Positions 8,645-17,854 of a stretch of 64,000 nt of DNA are shown piece after piece. The notes under the pieces were generated by a model. The model was given only the letters and a program-made list of their open reading frames with translations, ran no database searches and was not told the origin of the DNA. Each line of letters starts with the position of its first letter. Position 1 is the first letter of the stretch. Source of the stretch: Porcincola sp945869225 (GTDB lineage: Bacteria > Bacillota > Clostridia > Lachnospirales > Lachnospiraceae); NCBI RefSeq assembly GCF_052118625.1, contig NZ_JBQKGW010000015.1:1-64000 (forward strand). The letters run 5' to 3'. Both the position numbers and the translations under genes were made by a program.

Positions 8645-9619
8645 GTGGGAACAGAACAGACACCTTTTCTGGAGGTACGGCACCTGAAGAAGTATTTCCA
8701 TGTCGGCCGGGGCAAAGTGCTCCGGGCTGTCGATGATGTCAGTTTTCATATCAACAAGGGAGAAACCTTCGGGCTGGTCGGAGAGTCGGGCTGCGGAAAG
8801 TCCACGCTTGGCCGTACAGTCATACACCTGTATGAGCCGACGGCCGGAAAGATTACCTTTGACGGCCTCAAGGTCGGAGAGGAAAACTCACAGGAGCAGC
8901 GTCATCTTCTGACAAGGCGGATGCAGATGATCTTCCAGGATCCGTATGCTTCCCTGAATCCGAGAAGAAAGGTCATTGACATCGTGGCGGAAGGGATGGA
9001 TGCTCATCATCTGTATGCTTCTGAGGAGGAGCGCAGGGAGACGGTGATCCGGCTCCTGGAGCGCGTGGGACTGCAGAAGGAGCATGCAGACCGCTTCCCG
9101 CATGAGTTTTCGGGCGGGCAGCGCCAGCGCATCGGGATCGCGCGTGCACTTGCCGTTCAGCCGGATTTCATCGTCTGCGACGAGCCGATCTCCGCACTCG
9201 ATGTCTCGATCCAGGCGCAGGTGGTCAATCTGCTCGAGGATCTTCAGAAAGAGCACGGGCTGACCTACCTGTTTATCGCGCATGACTTGTCCATGGTTCG
9301 CCACATCAGTGACCGGATCGGCGTCATGTACATGGGCGCGCTGGTCGAAGTGGCGCCGGCGGAGGAGCTGTTTGAAAACCCGCTGCATCCGTATACACGC
9401 GCACTGCTTTCCGCGATTCCGCTGCCAGATCCGGATGTGGAGAAGAAACGCTCAAGAATTATGCTTGAGGGTTCTGTCCCCAGCCCGATTTCGCTTCCGG
9501 AGAATGAATGCCGGTTCTGCAGCCGCTGCCCGGTGAAGAGTGATGCCTGTAAAGCAGGCCGGCCGGAGCTGAGAGAACTCAGGCCAGGGCATTTTGTTGC
9601 CTGCCATGAGGCAGACTGA
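8645..9619 (+). CDS. oppF: Oligopeptide ABC transporter ATPase, OppF type
   Basis: A 324-residue partner ATPase. Walker A is GESGCGKST, the signature FSGGQRQRI, and Walker B FIVCDEPISALD; the SALD form is typical of OppF/DppF. The C-terminal extension contains the CRFCSRCPVKSDAC cysteine group. Translation starts at GTG 8645, two bases after the oppD stop, with AAGGAGG at 8632-8638. The following fucosidase gene is 85 bases downstream on the same strand with no terminator between. Confidence 0.92.
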   Translation: MGTEQTPFLEVRHLKKYFHVGRGKVLRAVDDVSFHINKGETFGLVGESGCGKSTLGRTVIHLYEPTAGKITFDGLKVGEENSQEQRHLLTRRMQMIFQDPYASLNPRRKVIDIVAEGMDAHHLYASEEERRETVIRLLERVGLQKEHADRFPHEFSGGQRQRIGIARALAVQPDFIVCDEPISALDVSIQAQVVNLLEDLQKEHGLTYLFIAHDLSMVRHISDRIGVMYMGALVEVAPAEELFENPLHPYTRALLSAIPLPDPDVEKKRSRIMLEGSVPSPISLPENECRFCSRCPVKSDACKAGRPELRELRPGHFVACHEAD

Positions 9620-9704
9620 GAGATTTCTGCGAGGTGGTCAGGCGCACGAGAGGGATCATGAGACTTGAAAACAGCCTGTCAGAAATACCGGGAGGAAACT
9701 TGAG

Positions 9705-11012
9705 ATGTATCAGTTTGACCGCGCAGCATATGAGAAAAGGATGAAATGGTTCACCGAAGCCAGATTCGGGATGTTCATCCACTACGGACTTTACAGCATC
9801 CCGGCACGGGGGGAGTGGGTCATGAGCGATGAGGAGATGACCGATGACCAGTACCGGAAATACTTTGACGCCTTTGACCCATGCGATCTGGATATGAGGC
9901 AGTGGGCAAAAGCAGCGAAAGATGCCGGGATGAAATATATGGTCATGACGGCGAAGCACCATGATGGCTTCTGTCTCTATGACTCAAAGTACACGGATTT
10001 CAAGTCGACCAATACCGCCTGCCATCGCGACCTGGTCCGGGAGTATGTCGATGCTGTGCGGGAACAGGGGCTGAAGGTCGGACTCTATTTTTCTCTGATT
10101 GACTGGCGGCATCCGGATTTCCCACATTACAAGGACCGCCAGCACCCGATGAGGAACCATCCGGAGTGCGGCAACGAAGGACGTGATTTTGACCGCTACC
10201 TGAAGTATATGCATGCGCAGGTGCGGGAGCTGATGGAGAATTACGGGAAGATCGATCTTCTCTGGCTCGATTTCTCCTATGATGATCTGAGAGGGGAGGC
10301 ATGGAAGGCCACCGAGCTTGTGTCGATGATCCGGAGCCTTCAGCCGGATATCATCCTGAACAACAGACTGGAGGTCAGCGGAGAGGGCTTCGGCTCCCTT
10401 GCGGAAGGCCATCCGACTCCTTACCATGGGGATTTTATCACGCCGGAGCAGATGATTCCGCCTGCAGGGCTGAAGGATCCTGCGGGAAACAGCCTTGTCT
10501 GGGAAGCCTGTGTGACCATGAACGGCCACTGGGGCTACTGCGCGCAGGATCATTTCTTCAAGCCATCCTCCATGCTGATCAGAAAGCTGGTGGAGTGTGT
10601 TTCGAAAGGCGGAAACATGATCCTGAACGTCGGGCCGGATGCAAAAGGCAATTTTCCAAAGGAGTCCGTCCGGATTCTTCATGAGATCGGGAACTTCATG
10701 CGGGATAATGGAGACAGTATCTACGGCTCCGGGGCCTGCGCGGCAAGGCCGGAGGGGATGTACCGGCTGACACAGAAGGGCAGCAGGATTTATGTCCATA
10801 TCTTTGAGAATACGATTGGACCGTTCCCGATTCCTGGAATACCCAAGAACAAAGTGAAGGGTGTCCGGCTTCTCCGGGACGGGTCGGAGGTGAAGATTTC
10901 CACCTCCTGGGTGCACAGCGACTATCCGGACATCCTGTTTGCGGATCTTGGGCCGGATCCGGTGCTTCCGGATCAGACCGATACGGTTCTGGAGCTGGAA
11001 CTGGAGGCATGA
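9705..11012 (+). CDS. GH29 alpha-L-fucosidase (cytoplasmic)
   Basis: A 435-residue glycoside hydrolase family 29 enzyme that releases terminal L-fucose. Diagnostic blocks are WFTEARFGMFIHYGLYS near the N-terminus, TAKHHDGFCLYDSKYTDF, and GKIDLLWLDFSYDD, in which D189 fits the catalytic nucleophile. NMILNVGPDAKGNFP closes the barrel. There is no signal peptide, so it acts on fucosylated material after import, presumably by the upstream Opp transporter. GGAGG lies 8 bases before the ATG. The C-terminal 90 residues are a small beta domain usual for the family. The linkage hydrolysed cannot be predicted. Confidence 0.9.
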   Translation: MYQFDRAAYEKRMKWFTEARFGMFIHYGLYSIPARGEWVMSDEEMTDDQYRKYFDAFDPCDLDMRQWAKAAKDAGMKYMVMTAKHHDGFCLYDSKYTDFKSTNTACHRDLVREYVDAVREQGLKVGLYFSLIDWRHPDFPHYKDRQHPMRNHPECGNEGRDFDRYLKYMHAQVRELMENYGKIDLLWLDFSYDDLRGEAWKATELVSMIRSLQPDIILNNRLEVSGEGFGSLAEGHPTPYHGDFITPEQMIPPAGLKDPAGNSLVWEACVTMNGHWGYCAQDHFFKPSSMLIRKLVECVSKGGNMILNVGPDAKGNFPKESVRILHEIGNFMRDNGDSIYGSGACAARPEGMYRLTQKGSRIYVHIFENTIGPFPIPGIPKNKVKGVRLLRDGSEVKISTSWVHSDYPDILFADLGPDPVLPDQTDTVLELELEA

Positions 11013-11028
11013 CAGAAAGAGGGAAAAG

Positions 11029-11796
11029 ATGTTTACGGAGGAGCGGCAGCAGAAGATTCTTGAGAGCCTGCGCGAGAGCGGGAAGGTTCGGGTTCGCGAC
11101 CTGAGTGAGCGCTTCGGCGTGACGGATGACTGTATCCGGAAGGACCTGAAGACGCTGGAGAATGCCGGAAGTCTGAAGCGCATCTACGGCGGAGCGCTGC
11201 TCTCCAGAGACTATACGCTGAACCGCGAGGTCGTCCAGCGGAGATCGGTCCATACGGAGGAGAAGAAGATCATCGCGGCAAAGGCTGCCGCGCTGATCCG
11301 CCCCGGGGAGACGCTTTTCCTGGATGTCTCGACGACAAATGTCCTGATTGCGCAGAATCTGGTGGCGTCGGGAATCAAGGTTCGTGTCGTGACAAACATG
11401 ATTGATATCCTGGAGGAGCTGGTGAAATCCCCTTCCATCACGCCGATTGCGACGGGAGGAAGGATGCATACGAGCGTCAACGGCTTTATCGGGATCGAGG
11501 CTGCGGCGGCAATCCGAAGCTACAGCTTTGACCAGGGATTTTTCGGCTGCTGCGGGATCGATGCGACAGACTCCGACTATTCGCTGACAACACTCGGCGC
11601 CGAGGACGGGCTGACTAAGCGCGCTGCCCTGAAGGCCTCCCGGCATAAGTATGTTCTGATGGAACACCAGAAATTTGATTCAAACGAATGCTACAAGTAT
11701 GCAAAGCTGGATGATATTGACGCGATCATCACCGATGAGGACCCCAATCCTGAGATCCGTGAGCTGATCGAATCGGTCGGCGTCGATATTATTTGA
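11029..11796 (+). CDS. DeoR-family transcriptional regulator
   Basis: A 255-residue repressor-type protein. Residues 5-55 form the DeoR helix-turn-helix (ERQQKILESLRESGKVRVRD, then a DDCIRKDLKTLE recognition segment). The rest is the DeoRC sugar-phosphate sensor domain (LFLDVSTTN, GFFGCCGID). Members usually sense a phosphorylated sugar from the pathway they control. The gene sits 16 bases after the fucosidase and 10 bases before cutC, so it probably controls this operon; a fucose-derived effector is an inference. Confidence 0.88.
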   Translation: MFTEERQQKILESLRESGKVRVRDLSERFGVTDDCIRKDLKTLENAGSLKRIYGGALLSRDYTLNREVVQRRSVHTEEKKIIAAKAAALIRPGETLFLDVSTTNVLIAQNLVASGIKVRVVTNMIDILEELVKSPSITPIATGGRMHTSVNGFIGIEAAAAIRSYSFDQGFFGCCGIDATDSDYSLTTLGAEDGLTKRAALKASRHKYVLMEHQKFDSNECYKYAKLDDIDAIITDEDPNPEIRELIESVGVDII

Positions 11797-11806
11797 AGGA
11801 GCCGGT

Positions 11807-12550
11807 ATGAAAAGGACGAAACTGGAAGTCTGTGTGGATAGTGTAGAATCTGCCCTGGCTGCATCTCGCGGCGGGGCGGACAGGCTGGAGCTCTGCGGAT
11901 GCCTGCCGATGGGCGGCACAACGCCGGAGCTCTCTCTTTACAGAGCCGTCAGGCATTATACGGATCTTCCGGTACGCGTTCTGATCCGGCCGCGCGCCGG
12001 GGATTTCTGCTACAGCCTATGCGAGTTCGGGATCATGTGTGATGCAGTTGCCCTGTTCCGGGAGGAAGGGGCGGATGCGGTTGTGACCGGCTGTCTGACG
12101 CCGGAGGGAAATGTCGATCTGGAGCGGATGAAGCGGCTCCGGGAAGCGGCCGGGACGATGGATATGACCTTTCACCGGGCGTTTGACATGGTGAAGGATG
12201 CCGGTCAGGCGCTCCGGGACATTGTGTCACTCGGCGGGATCTCGACGATCCTGACATCCGGTCAGGCGCCGGACGTGGAGAAGGGCATCGGTAATCTGAA
12301 GACCATCATAGCCGGTGCGGACGGACGGCTTGACATCATGCCGGGCGGCGGTGTCAATTCCGGAAATCTGAGGCATCTGGAAGAGGAGCTGCATGCGCCG
12401 GTCTACCATATGTCCGGGAAGATGGCGGTATCCAGCCGTATGATCTACCGGAATCCTGCGGTGAGCATGGGAGAGGACAGCAGCTCCGAATATAGAATCT
12501 GGAGGACGGACGAAGAGGAGGTCCGGAGGGCACGGGCGATTCTCGGATAA
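11807..12550 (+). CDS. cutC: CutC-family TIM-barrel protein
   Basis: A 247-residue CutC homologue. It starts LEVCVDSVESALAASRGGAD and carries the conserved RLELC, RVLIRPRAGDF and TFHRAFDM segments. CutC proteins are called copper-homeostasis proteins, but that role is poorly supported and bacterial homologues often sit in glycan loci, as here. AAGGAG precedes the ATG, and it is tightly linked to the DeoR gene (10-base gap) and the transglutaminase-like gene (19-base gap). I would read it as part of the fucoside/peptide operon and not as a copper gene. Confidence 0.88.
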   Translation: MKRTKLEVCVDSVESALAASRGGADRLELCGCLPMGGTTPELSLYRAVRHYTDLPVRVLIRPRAGDFCYSLCEFGIMCDAVALFREEGADAVVTGCLTPEGNVDLERMKRLREAAGTMDMTFHRAFDMVKDAGQALRDIVSLGGISTILTSGQAPDVEKGIGNLKTIIAGADGRLDIMPGGGVNSGNLRHLEEELHAPVYHMSGKMAVSSRMIYRNPAVSMGEDSSSEYRIWRTDEEEVRRARAILG

Positions 12551-12569
12551 CGGAAAGAGGACAGACACC

Positions 12570-15335
12570 ATGTTGTTTACGAAAGAAATGGATCTTCAGG
12601 TCCATGATCATTTTCTTGAGAGAAGAAGCAGGCTGAAATCGTGCATGTCGCATGCGGGAATGCATGCGGGCGGCCAGGCTGACAGCCACACTGCAGGAGA
12701 GGGTGAAAAACCTGAACGGGTGCCGGGCGGGATCCGCCTGGCGGAGGCAGGGGACGAGGCGGAAGGAGCCCTGACCGGGTTTCCGTCAGACAGATATCTG
12801 GAAAGTCTGGATACAGATGTTCGTACGGCGCTGGAATTTCTGTATGCCTGGATGCCGGTCTCTGACGTGATGATGTACCCGGCTGAGACGTACCTGGATT
12901 TTGCGCGCCGCGGCGTCTGGCTTAGAAAGAACAGAAGTCAGGTCACGGCACTCCCGGCCGATTTCTTCGGGGAGTATGTCCTGTTTCACCGTGTCAACAA
13001 TGAGGAGATCCGGCCGTGCCGGGAACTGTTTGGAGAGCAGCTGGACCGCCGTCTGTATGAAGAACATGGAGAAAGGAAAAAGCCGCAGACAGAGGAGGAG
13101 CGCGCGCTGGAGATCAACCGCTGGGCAGCGGAAAACGGAACGTACCACAGCGATGATATCCGGACGATCTCTGCGGAAGCCTTCTACAGAAGAGGATACG
13201 GACGCTGCGGGGAGGAGTCCGTCTTTGTGGTGAATGCCATGCGTGCGGCAGGCGTGCCGGCGCGGCAGGTCTATGCGCCATGGTGGGCGCACACGGACGA
13301 CAATCACGCCTGGGTAGAGGTCTGGGCCGCAGGCCGCTGGCAGTTTCTCGGAGCCTGCGAGCCGCAGTCTGTCCTGAACCAGGGCTGGTTCAACAGAGCC
13401 TCCTCCAGAACCATGCTGATCAGGAGCAGAGCCTATACAAAGGGTGCGTTTCTGGCAGATGAGGACATCATCGGGACGGACGGCTGCGTGACGGAATGCA
13501 ATCAGACAGCCAGGTACAGAGAAGTCAGAAAGATCCAGGTGCAGCTTCCAAGGCGATTCGCTGCGTCAGGGCAGGCAGGCAGAAGGCCGGACGCTCCGGA
13601 GCAGCCTGTGTCGGCTCAGTCCTTGATGGAGAAAAGGAACGGGCAGACGGAAAAGACTGTCGTGGTTGAGCTGCAGGTCTATAACGAAGGTTCCTGGAAG
13701 ACCCTGGCCCGGGAAAAAACAGACGAAGAGGGACATCTGAGCTTTTCCACCGGTGACGGAATGCTCCGGATCCATCCGCTCAGCAGTGCGCTTCAGGATG
13801 CATGCCTGCAGGCCGGAAGCGGCGATGCAGAGGTCATGCTGGCGGCAGCAGGCGATGAGGATGACACGGAACCCGGTGAGTCCGGTCAGAACATGAGGGA
13901 GCCAGATGGGGGCTGGCAGCAGATCGAGTACGCGGCACCGTCCGAGAAGCCTGTCCTTTATCCGCAGGCAGATGCCGGGCAGAGGAAAGCGGACAGTGCT
14001 TTTCTGGAGAGGGCAGCGGAAATTCGGAATGAGCGGACGAAGGACTGGGAGGCAGAGGGAACCGCTTTCCTCAGAAACGCTTCCGGGACACCGGAGCAGG
14101 CGCTTGTGAAGAAGACAGTGCTCTCTTCGCTCAGTGAAAAGGATCTGACCGACTGCAGGGAGGAGATTGTACGCCATCACCTGACAGCAGTTTTGAAGAG
14201 TGGTGCAAGAGAAAGATTGTCGGATCCGGAAGTGGTCGGTCTGCGCATCGGGAATGAAGTCCTGAGCAGCTGGTTTGAGGAGGTTTCGGCATATCTCGGT
14301 GAGGAGCGGATCGCGTACTTTGCAGCACATCCGGAAGAGATCTGGACTTTCGTGAACGGTCATGTTCATGAGCTGCCGCAGGAGGACTTCGGAGAGCTGA
14401 TCATGACGCCCGGAGCAGCGCTGAGAAGTGGTGTCTGCAATCAGAACGCCAGAGAGGTACTGGCGGCGGCAGTCGCCCGTGTCTGCGGGATTCCTGCAAG
14501 AATCCGGGAAGATGATGGAACAGCAGAATACCGGGTATCGAACAGCCGGGCAGAAAAAGGAGCGCCGTCGGTCCAGGCGAAATATCTTCCGTTCGACAGT
14601 TCCCGGAGGGAGACATCCTGCCTGACCCTGCACACAGACGATGAGGCAGATGTCAAATATGAGACCACCTGGGGACTGACCCGGCTCTCCGATGAAGGGC
14701 AGCCGGATCAATTCCTTGCCCTGAAGGACAACTGGAACAAGGGACACATGGACATCCCGCTTGTGCCGGGCAGGTACTGCCTGGTTACCGCTCAGCGGCT
14801 TCCGAACGGCAATGCCCACGTATTGGAATACCATATCCGGGCGGAGGCAGACAAGAAGGCGGATATCCGTCTGAAGATGCAGCAGATCCGGCCGGAGGAG
14901 ATGCTTGTCTCTGTCGATATGCCGCCGCTTCATCTGAGAGCCGACAACGGGGAGGTTGTCCGGAAGCAGAACGGGCAGAAAAGGCTGTACATCTGGCTGG
15001 CCCCGGGGCAGGAGCCGACAGAGCACATCCTGAACGAAATGCTGGACAATGCGGAGTCGTACGAGCGGATTGCGCCTGCGGTTTCGCTGATCACCGATAC
15101 ACCGGCGCAGAAGGAGCAGCGGCTGGTACGAAAAGTGACAGGCCGCTTTCCATCGATCCAGTGCTGCTATGCAGAGGATCCGTCAGAAAGAGAGATGCTG
15201 ATGCGCAGCTTTTATCTGGATCCGGGGCAGCTTCCCTTCATCTTTGTGACAGACAGAAGCGGGCACGGCATCTTTTCAGCCGGCGGTTATCAGGTCGGGA
15301 CAGGACGCCTTCTCATCCGAATCATGAATCTGTGA
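12570..15335 (+). CDS. Large transglutaminase-like protein with two Cys-type modules
   Basis: A 921-residue protein with no signal peptide or membrane segment, hence cytoplasmic. The first module is a transglutaminase-like core: GRCGEES places the catalytic Cys at residue 213 and DNHAWVEVW the His at 246. The third position lies in FLGACEPQ, where Glu replaces the usual Asp. A second region around residue 623 (GVCNQNAREVL, then VCGIPARI) repeats the Cys-helix pattern but shows no clear His-Asp partner. Cytoplasmic enzymes of this class may act as peptidases or amidases. With an M28 peptidase next and a peptide importer upstream, a role in breaking down imported glycopeptides is plausible. The N-terminal 75 residues are low-complexity. 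Confidence 0.75.
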   Translation: MLFTKEMDLQVHDHFLERRSRLKSCMSHAGMHAGGQADSHTAGEGEKPERVPGGIRLAEAGDEAEGALTGFPSDRYLESLDTDVRTALEFLYAWMPVSDVMMYPAETYLDFARRGVWLRKNRSQVTALPADFFGEYVLFHRVNNEEIRPCRELFGEQLDRRLYEEHGERKKPQTEEERALEINRWAAENGTYHSDDIRTISAEAFYRRGYGRCGEESVFVVNAMRAAGVPARQVYAPWWAHTDDNHAWVEVWAAGRWQFLGACEPQSVLNQGWFNRASSRTMLIRSRAYTKGAFLADEDIIGTDGCVTECNQTARYREVRKIQVQLPRRFAASGQAGRRPDAPEQPVSAQSLMEKRNGQTEKTVVVELQVYNEGSWKTLAREKTDEEGHLSFSTGDGMLRIHPLSSALQDACLQAGSGDAEVMLAAAGDEDDTEPGESGQNMREPDGGWQQIEYAAPSEKPVLYPQADAGQRKADSAFLERAAEIRNERTKDWEAEGTAFLRNASGTPEQALVKKTVLSSLSEKDLTDCREEIVRHHLTAVLKSGARERLSDPEVVGLRIGNEVLSSWFEEVSAYLGEERIAYFAAHPEEIWTFVNGHVHELPQEDFGELIMTPGAALRSGVCNQNAREVLAAAVARVCGIPARIREDDGTAEYRVSNSRAEKGAPSVQAKYLPFDSSRRETSCLTLHTDDEADVKYETTWGLTRLSDEGQPDQFLALKDNWNKGHMDIPLVPGRYCLVTAQRLPNGNAHVLEYHIRAEADKKADIRLKMQQIRPEEMLVSVDMPPLHLRADNGEVVRKQNGQKRLYIWLAPGQEPTEHILNEMLDNAESYERIAPAVSLITDTPAQKEQRLVRKVTGRFPSIQCCYAEDPSEREMLMRSFYLDPGQLPFIFVTDRSGHGIFSAGGYQVGTGRLLIRIMNL

Positions 15336-15347
15336 AGGAGGGCTGCT

Positions 15348-16754
15348 TTGGACAGAAGGAAGGACCGGGAATCGGGTTTGACGACTGGGCAGATACTTTT
15401 ACAGTGGATGAAAGCACTTGATCGGCCAAGACCGGCCGGAAGCAGTGCGGAGAGGGAGGCGGCGAGGTATATCGCAAAGACCATCCGCACGGCAGGCGGA
15501 GAGCCCGAGACAGAGCCATTCCCGATCTGGCTCTGTGAACAGACTGCCGTTCTGACAGTATTCGGCAGCGATTCAAAGGCCAGCGTTCTGCATATCCCTG
15601 TGCGGGCATATGACAGACCGGTCCGGCAGTGCGGTCATCCGGACATGCCGATGATCATGTCTATGGGTCAGGCGGCAGCACGGGAGCAGACGGACGACCT
15701 GGGATGGAGTGGGGAATCTGAGCGGCTTGAAGCAGCCGGGCCGCTTCTGTATGCGGAGGATGGCGGTCCCCGTGCGCTGTCGATGGCAAAGGGCTGCATC
15801 GTCATGCTGAATCAAACTGTCAGCTCTGACTTGTACAGAAAACTATCTGAGGCAGGCGCTGTGGCGTACCTCACCATCACAGGGACGCCCATTGACGCCG
15901 GGCAGGACAGGCTTCCGGCAAGACGGCGGATCAGCCGAAGCGAGGAGAGAACAGTCCCAGGCGCGACGATTCACTGCCAGGATGCATCGATGCTGATCGA
16001 AAAGATGGCAGCAGATGCGCCTCAGAAACAGTCTTCACTGCCCGGAAGCAGTAAAAAGACCCGGGCAAGACTGACGGTCAACGGCAGCATCGTTCAGAAA
16101 AGCTCGCAGAATGTCTGTGCTTCTGTCAGCGGAAAGACAGACAGGGAGGGCTACGTACTCCTGACCGCTCATTATGATTCTGTACCGGAGGGACCGGGAG
16201 CGTATGACAACCTGGCAGCGTGCAGCGTTCTGACGGAGCTGTACAGACGCTTCCGTCTGTGCCCTGCAGACAGAGAAGTACGATTCGCCTGGCTTGGATC
16301 TGAAGAACAGGGGATGTTAGGAAGCTATGCCTATGTGCAGCGCCACGAATCGGAGCTTTTGGCGTGTCTGGCAGACATCAACATCGATCTGGCCGGGCAG
16401 GCCATCGGATCAGATGTCATCGGCGTGACAGGAAGCGATTCATTTGTATCAGAGATCCGGACATTTCTTGAAGAATATGGAAGTGATGCGGAGGTCAGGC
16501 AGAGCGTCTGGTCTGGTGACGCCAACACGTTTGCCTGGAAGGGCGTCCCGGCGCTGACATACGACAGAGACGGCTTTGGCATGCATACCTGTCATGATGA
16601 GCAGCGATTTTTGTCCGCATGGGAACTCGGGAGAGAAGCGGACCTGATCGAGGCGATGGTGCGGAATCTTGCGGAGAGGGAGATCACTGCTTCTGAGCGT
16701 GAACTGCCAGAGGAGATGGAACAAGAGCTGAAGAAGTTGTTTTTGAAATACTGA
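15348..16754 (+). CDS. M28-family zinc aminopeptidase-like protein
   Basis: A 468-residue metallopeptidase. The co-catalytic zinc site is visible as LTAHYDSVPEGPGAYDNLAA (first His and bridging Asp), WLGSEEQGMLGS (catalytic Glu pair), an IDLAG Asp, and HTCHDEQRF (final His). Residues about 100-240 form a PA-like insert. There is no signal peptide, so it is probably a cytoplasmic exopeptidase acting on imported peptides. The start is TTG 15348, with AAGGAGG at 15335-15341; no better start exists nearby. It is the last gene of the operon that begins at oppA, and a terminator follows at 16801. Confidence 0.85.
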   Translation: MDRRKDRESGLTTGQILLQWMKALDRPRPAGSSAEREAARYIAKTIRTAGGEPETEPFPIWLCEQTAVLTVFGSDSKASVLHIPVRAYDRPVRQCGHPDMPMIMSMGQAAAREQTDDLGWSGESERLEAAGPLLYAEDGGPRALSMAKGCIVMLNQTVSSDLYRKLSEAGAVAYLTITGTPIDAGQDRLPARRRISRSEERTVPGATIHCQDASMLIEKMAADAPQKQSSLPGSSKKTRARLTVNGSIVQKSSQNVCASVSGKTDREGYVLLTAHYDSVPEGPGAYDNLAACSVLTELYRRFRLCPADREVRFAWLGSEEQGMLGSYAYVQRHESELLACLADINIDLAGQAIGSDVIGVTGSDSFVSEIRTFLEEYGSDAEVRQSVWSGDANTFAWKGVPALTYDRDGFGMHTCHDEQRFLSAWELGREADLIEAMVRNLAEREITASERELPEEMEQELKKLFLKY

Positions 16755-16800
16755 GAACGGGCAGATACGACTGAATCCAACAATCAACGCACTCAACCAA

Positions 16801-16839
16801 AAGGGTCATGCATCCCTGATAAATGGATGCATGGCCCTT
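16801..16839. terminator. Bidirectional terminator between M28 gene and convergent hydrolase
   Basis: AAGGGTCATGCATCC (16801-16815) pairs with GGATGCATGGCCCTT (16825-16839), 14 of 15 perfect plus one wobble. A-rich sequence lies on the left and a short T-rich run on the right. Confidence 0.75.
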
Positions 16840-16856
16840 CGTTTGGAATAGGAAAG

Positions 16857-17615
16857 TTACTCAGAGAAGAATTCGACAATCGTGTGAATGGCGGTGTCCA
16901 TCAGCTTTGGATTGCGGAAGGGGTGGTCTGCACCCTCGACCGGAACCAGCTCGATCACGTTGTCCTCGCAGAACTTCTCGGAATCGCTGATTGGAACCAT
17001 CTCATCGGCCGTTCCATGGATGACGATCATGCTGTCCGCCCATTCAAAGTATTCATATTTGCGGACATCGCTCGCTGCCAGTTCGTCAAAGAGGGATTTG
17101 TCCACCTTGAACTTCCGGTCCAGGCCGATCATCACTTCCTTGCCCTTCTCCAGCTTTTCGAGATCGGTGTCTTTCACATTCTTCAGCATCAGGTCGTACA
17201 TCCGTATGCCGGGTGCGCGGAGTGCAGTTTTCGCAAATGGATTCCCGATTTCTGCGATGTATTTCAGGGTCAGGTAGCCGCCGAAGCTGACAGAATAATT
17301 GAAGAGTGTTTTGGCCTGCAGCGTATTTTTTGCATAGTCGGTGACAAGCGTCAGGTACAGCATGCAGTCCTTCAGTTCCAGCTTTTTCCTTGCGTCCTGT
17401 CCATGACAGGGCCAGTCAAACGCGATCACGGCGTCCGCCTTATGCTTTGACAGATACTTTTCCGCAAAACGGGTTATATTTGCAACGTCTTTATTGCTGC
17501 CGTATCCGTGCGTGCAGATCACGACACGGTCATGTGTCCGGCTGTCCTCCTCCGTCAGGATACGGCAGCGGATGGAAGCACCATTTTCGTTGATATCAAA
17601 GTGTTTTTCTTTCAT
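16857..17615 (-). CDS. Alpha/beta hydrolase (serine hydrolase)
   Basis: A 252-residue cytoplasmic hydrolase. The oxyanion region is CTHGYGSNKDVA, the lid begins at FDWPCHGQD, the nucleophile Ser110 lies in YSVSFGGY, the acid in VIHGTADEMVP, and the His in VEGADHPF. The nucleophile elbow reads S-x-S-x-G in place of G-x-S-x-G. The layout matches small esterase/acylglycerol-lipase-like proteins; the substrate is unknown. The ATG is at 17615, with GAGGAAAG about 12 bases upstream. It diverges from the MocR regulator gene, which might control it. Confidence 0.8.
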   Translation of the reverse strand: MKEKHFDINENGASIRCRILTEEDSRTHDRVVICTHGYGSNKDVANITRFAEKYLSKHKADAVIAFDWPCHGQDARKKLELKDCMLYLTLVTDYAKNTLQAKTLFNYSVSFGGYLTLKYIAEIGNPFAKTALRAPGIRMYDLMLKNVKDTDLEKLEKGKEVMIGLDRKFKVDKSLFDELAASDVRKYEYFEWADSMIVIHGTADEMVPISDSEKFCEDNVIELVPVEGADHPFRNPKLMDTAIHTIVEFFSE

Positions 17616-17747
17616 GAATGCCTGGTCTTTCCTCTAAGATGTATATTTCCGAAAGTGTCCGAGAAGCATTGTAACACAGATTCTGAAGGACATAGAATTT
17701 CTTTCGCAAAGCGTTCAAGATTCCTGTTTTGCACCGGGGAAGACCAG

Positions 17748-17776
17748 TTGAAGTTCTTTGGCATCTGAAATATGAT
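17748..17776 (+). promoter_or_regulatory. Promoter of the MocR regulator gene
   Basis: TTGAAG at 17748-17753, 17-base spacer, TATGAT at 17771-17776, 78 bases before the ATG. Confidence 0.6.
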
Positions 17777-17791
17777 CTGTTCAGAACATAT

Positions 17792-17818
17792 GGACATGCC
17801 AGATGAAAGGGCATGTCC
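17792..17818. promoter_or_regulatory. Inverted repeat downstream of the MocR promoter
   Basis: GGACATGCC (17792-17800) and GGCATGTCC (17810-17818) with a 9-base spacer. It lies 16 bases past the -10 box, a suitable place for an autoregulatory operator or a leader hairpin. Confidence 0.5.
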
Positions 17819-17854
17819 CGGGACAGAGACATCCGGCAAACTGGGAGGAAGCGT

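Noticed and set aside
11807..12550. Copper-resistance locus around cutC
   Set aside because: No copper ATPase, chaperone or CopY-type operator is nearby; the neighbours are sugar and peptide genes.
13566..15026. 486-codon minus-strand frame opposite the transglutaminase-like gene
   Set aside because: Produced by codon bias of the real gene; Arg/Pro/His-rich composition, no start signal, no recognisable domain. The same holds for 58807-60273 opposite thrS.
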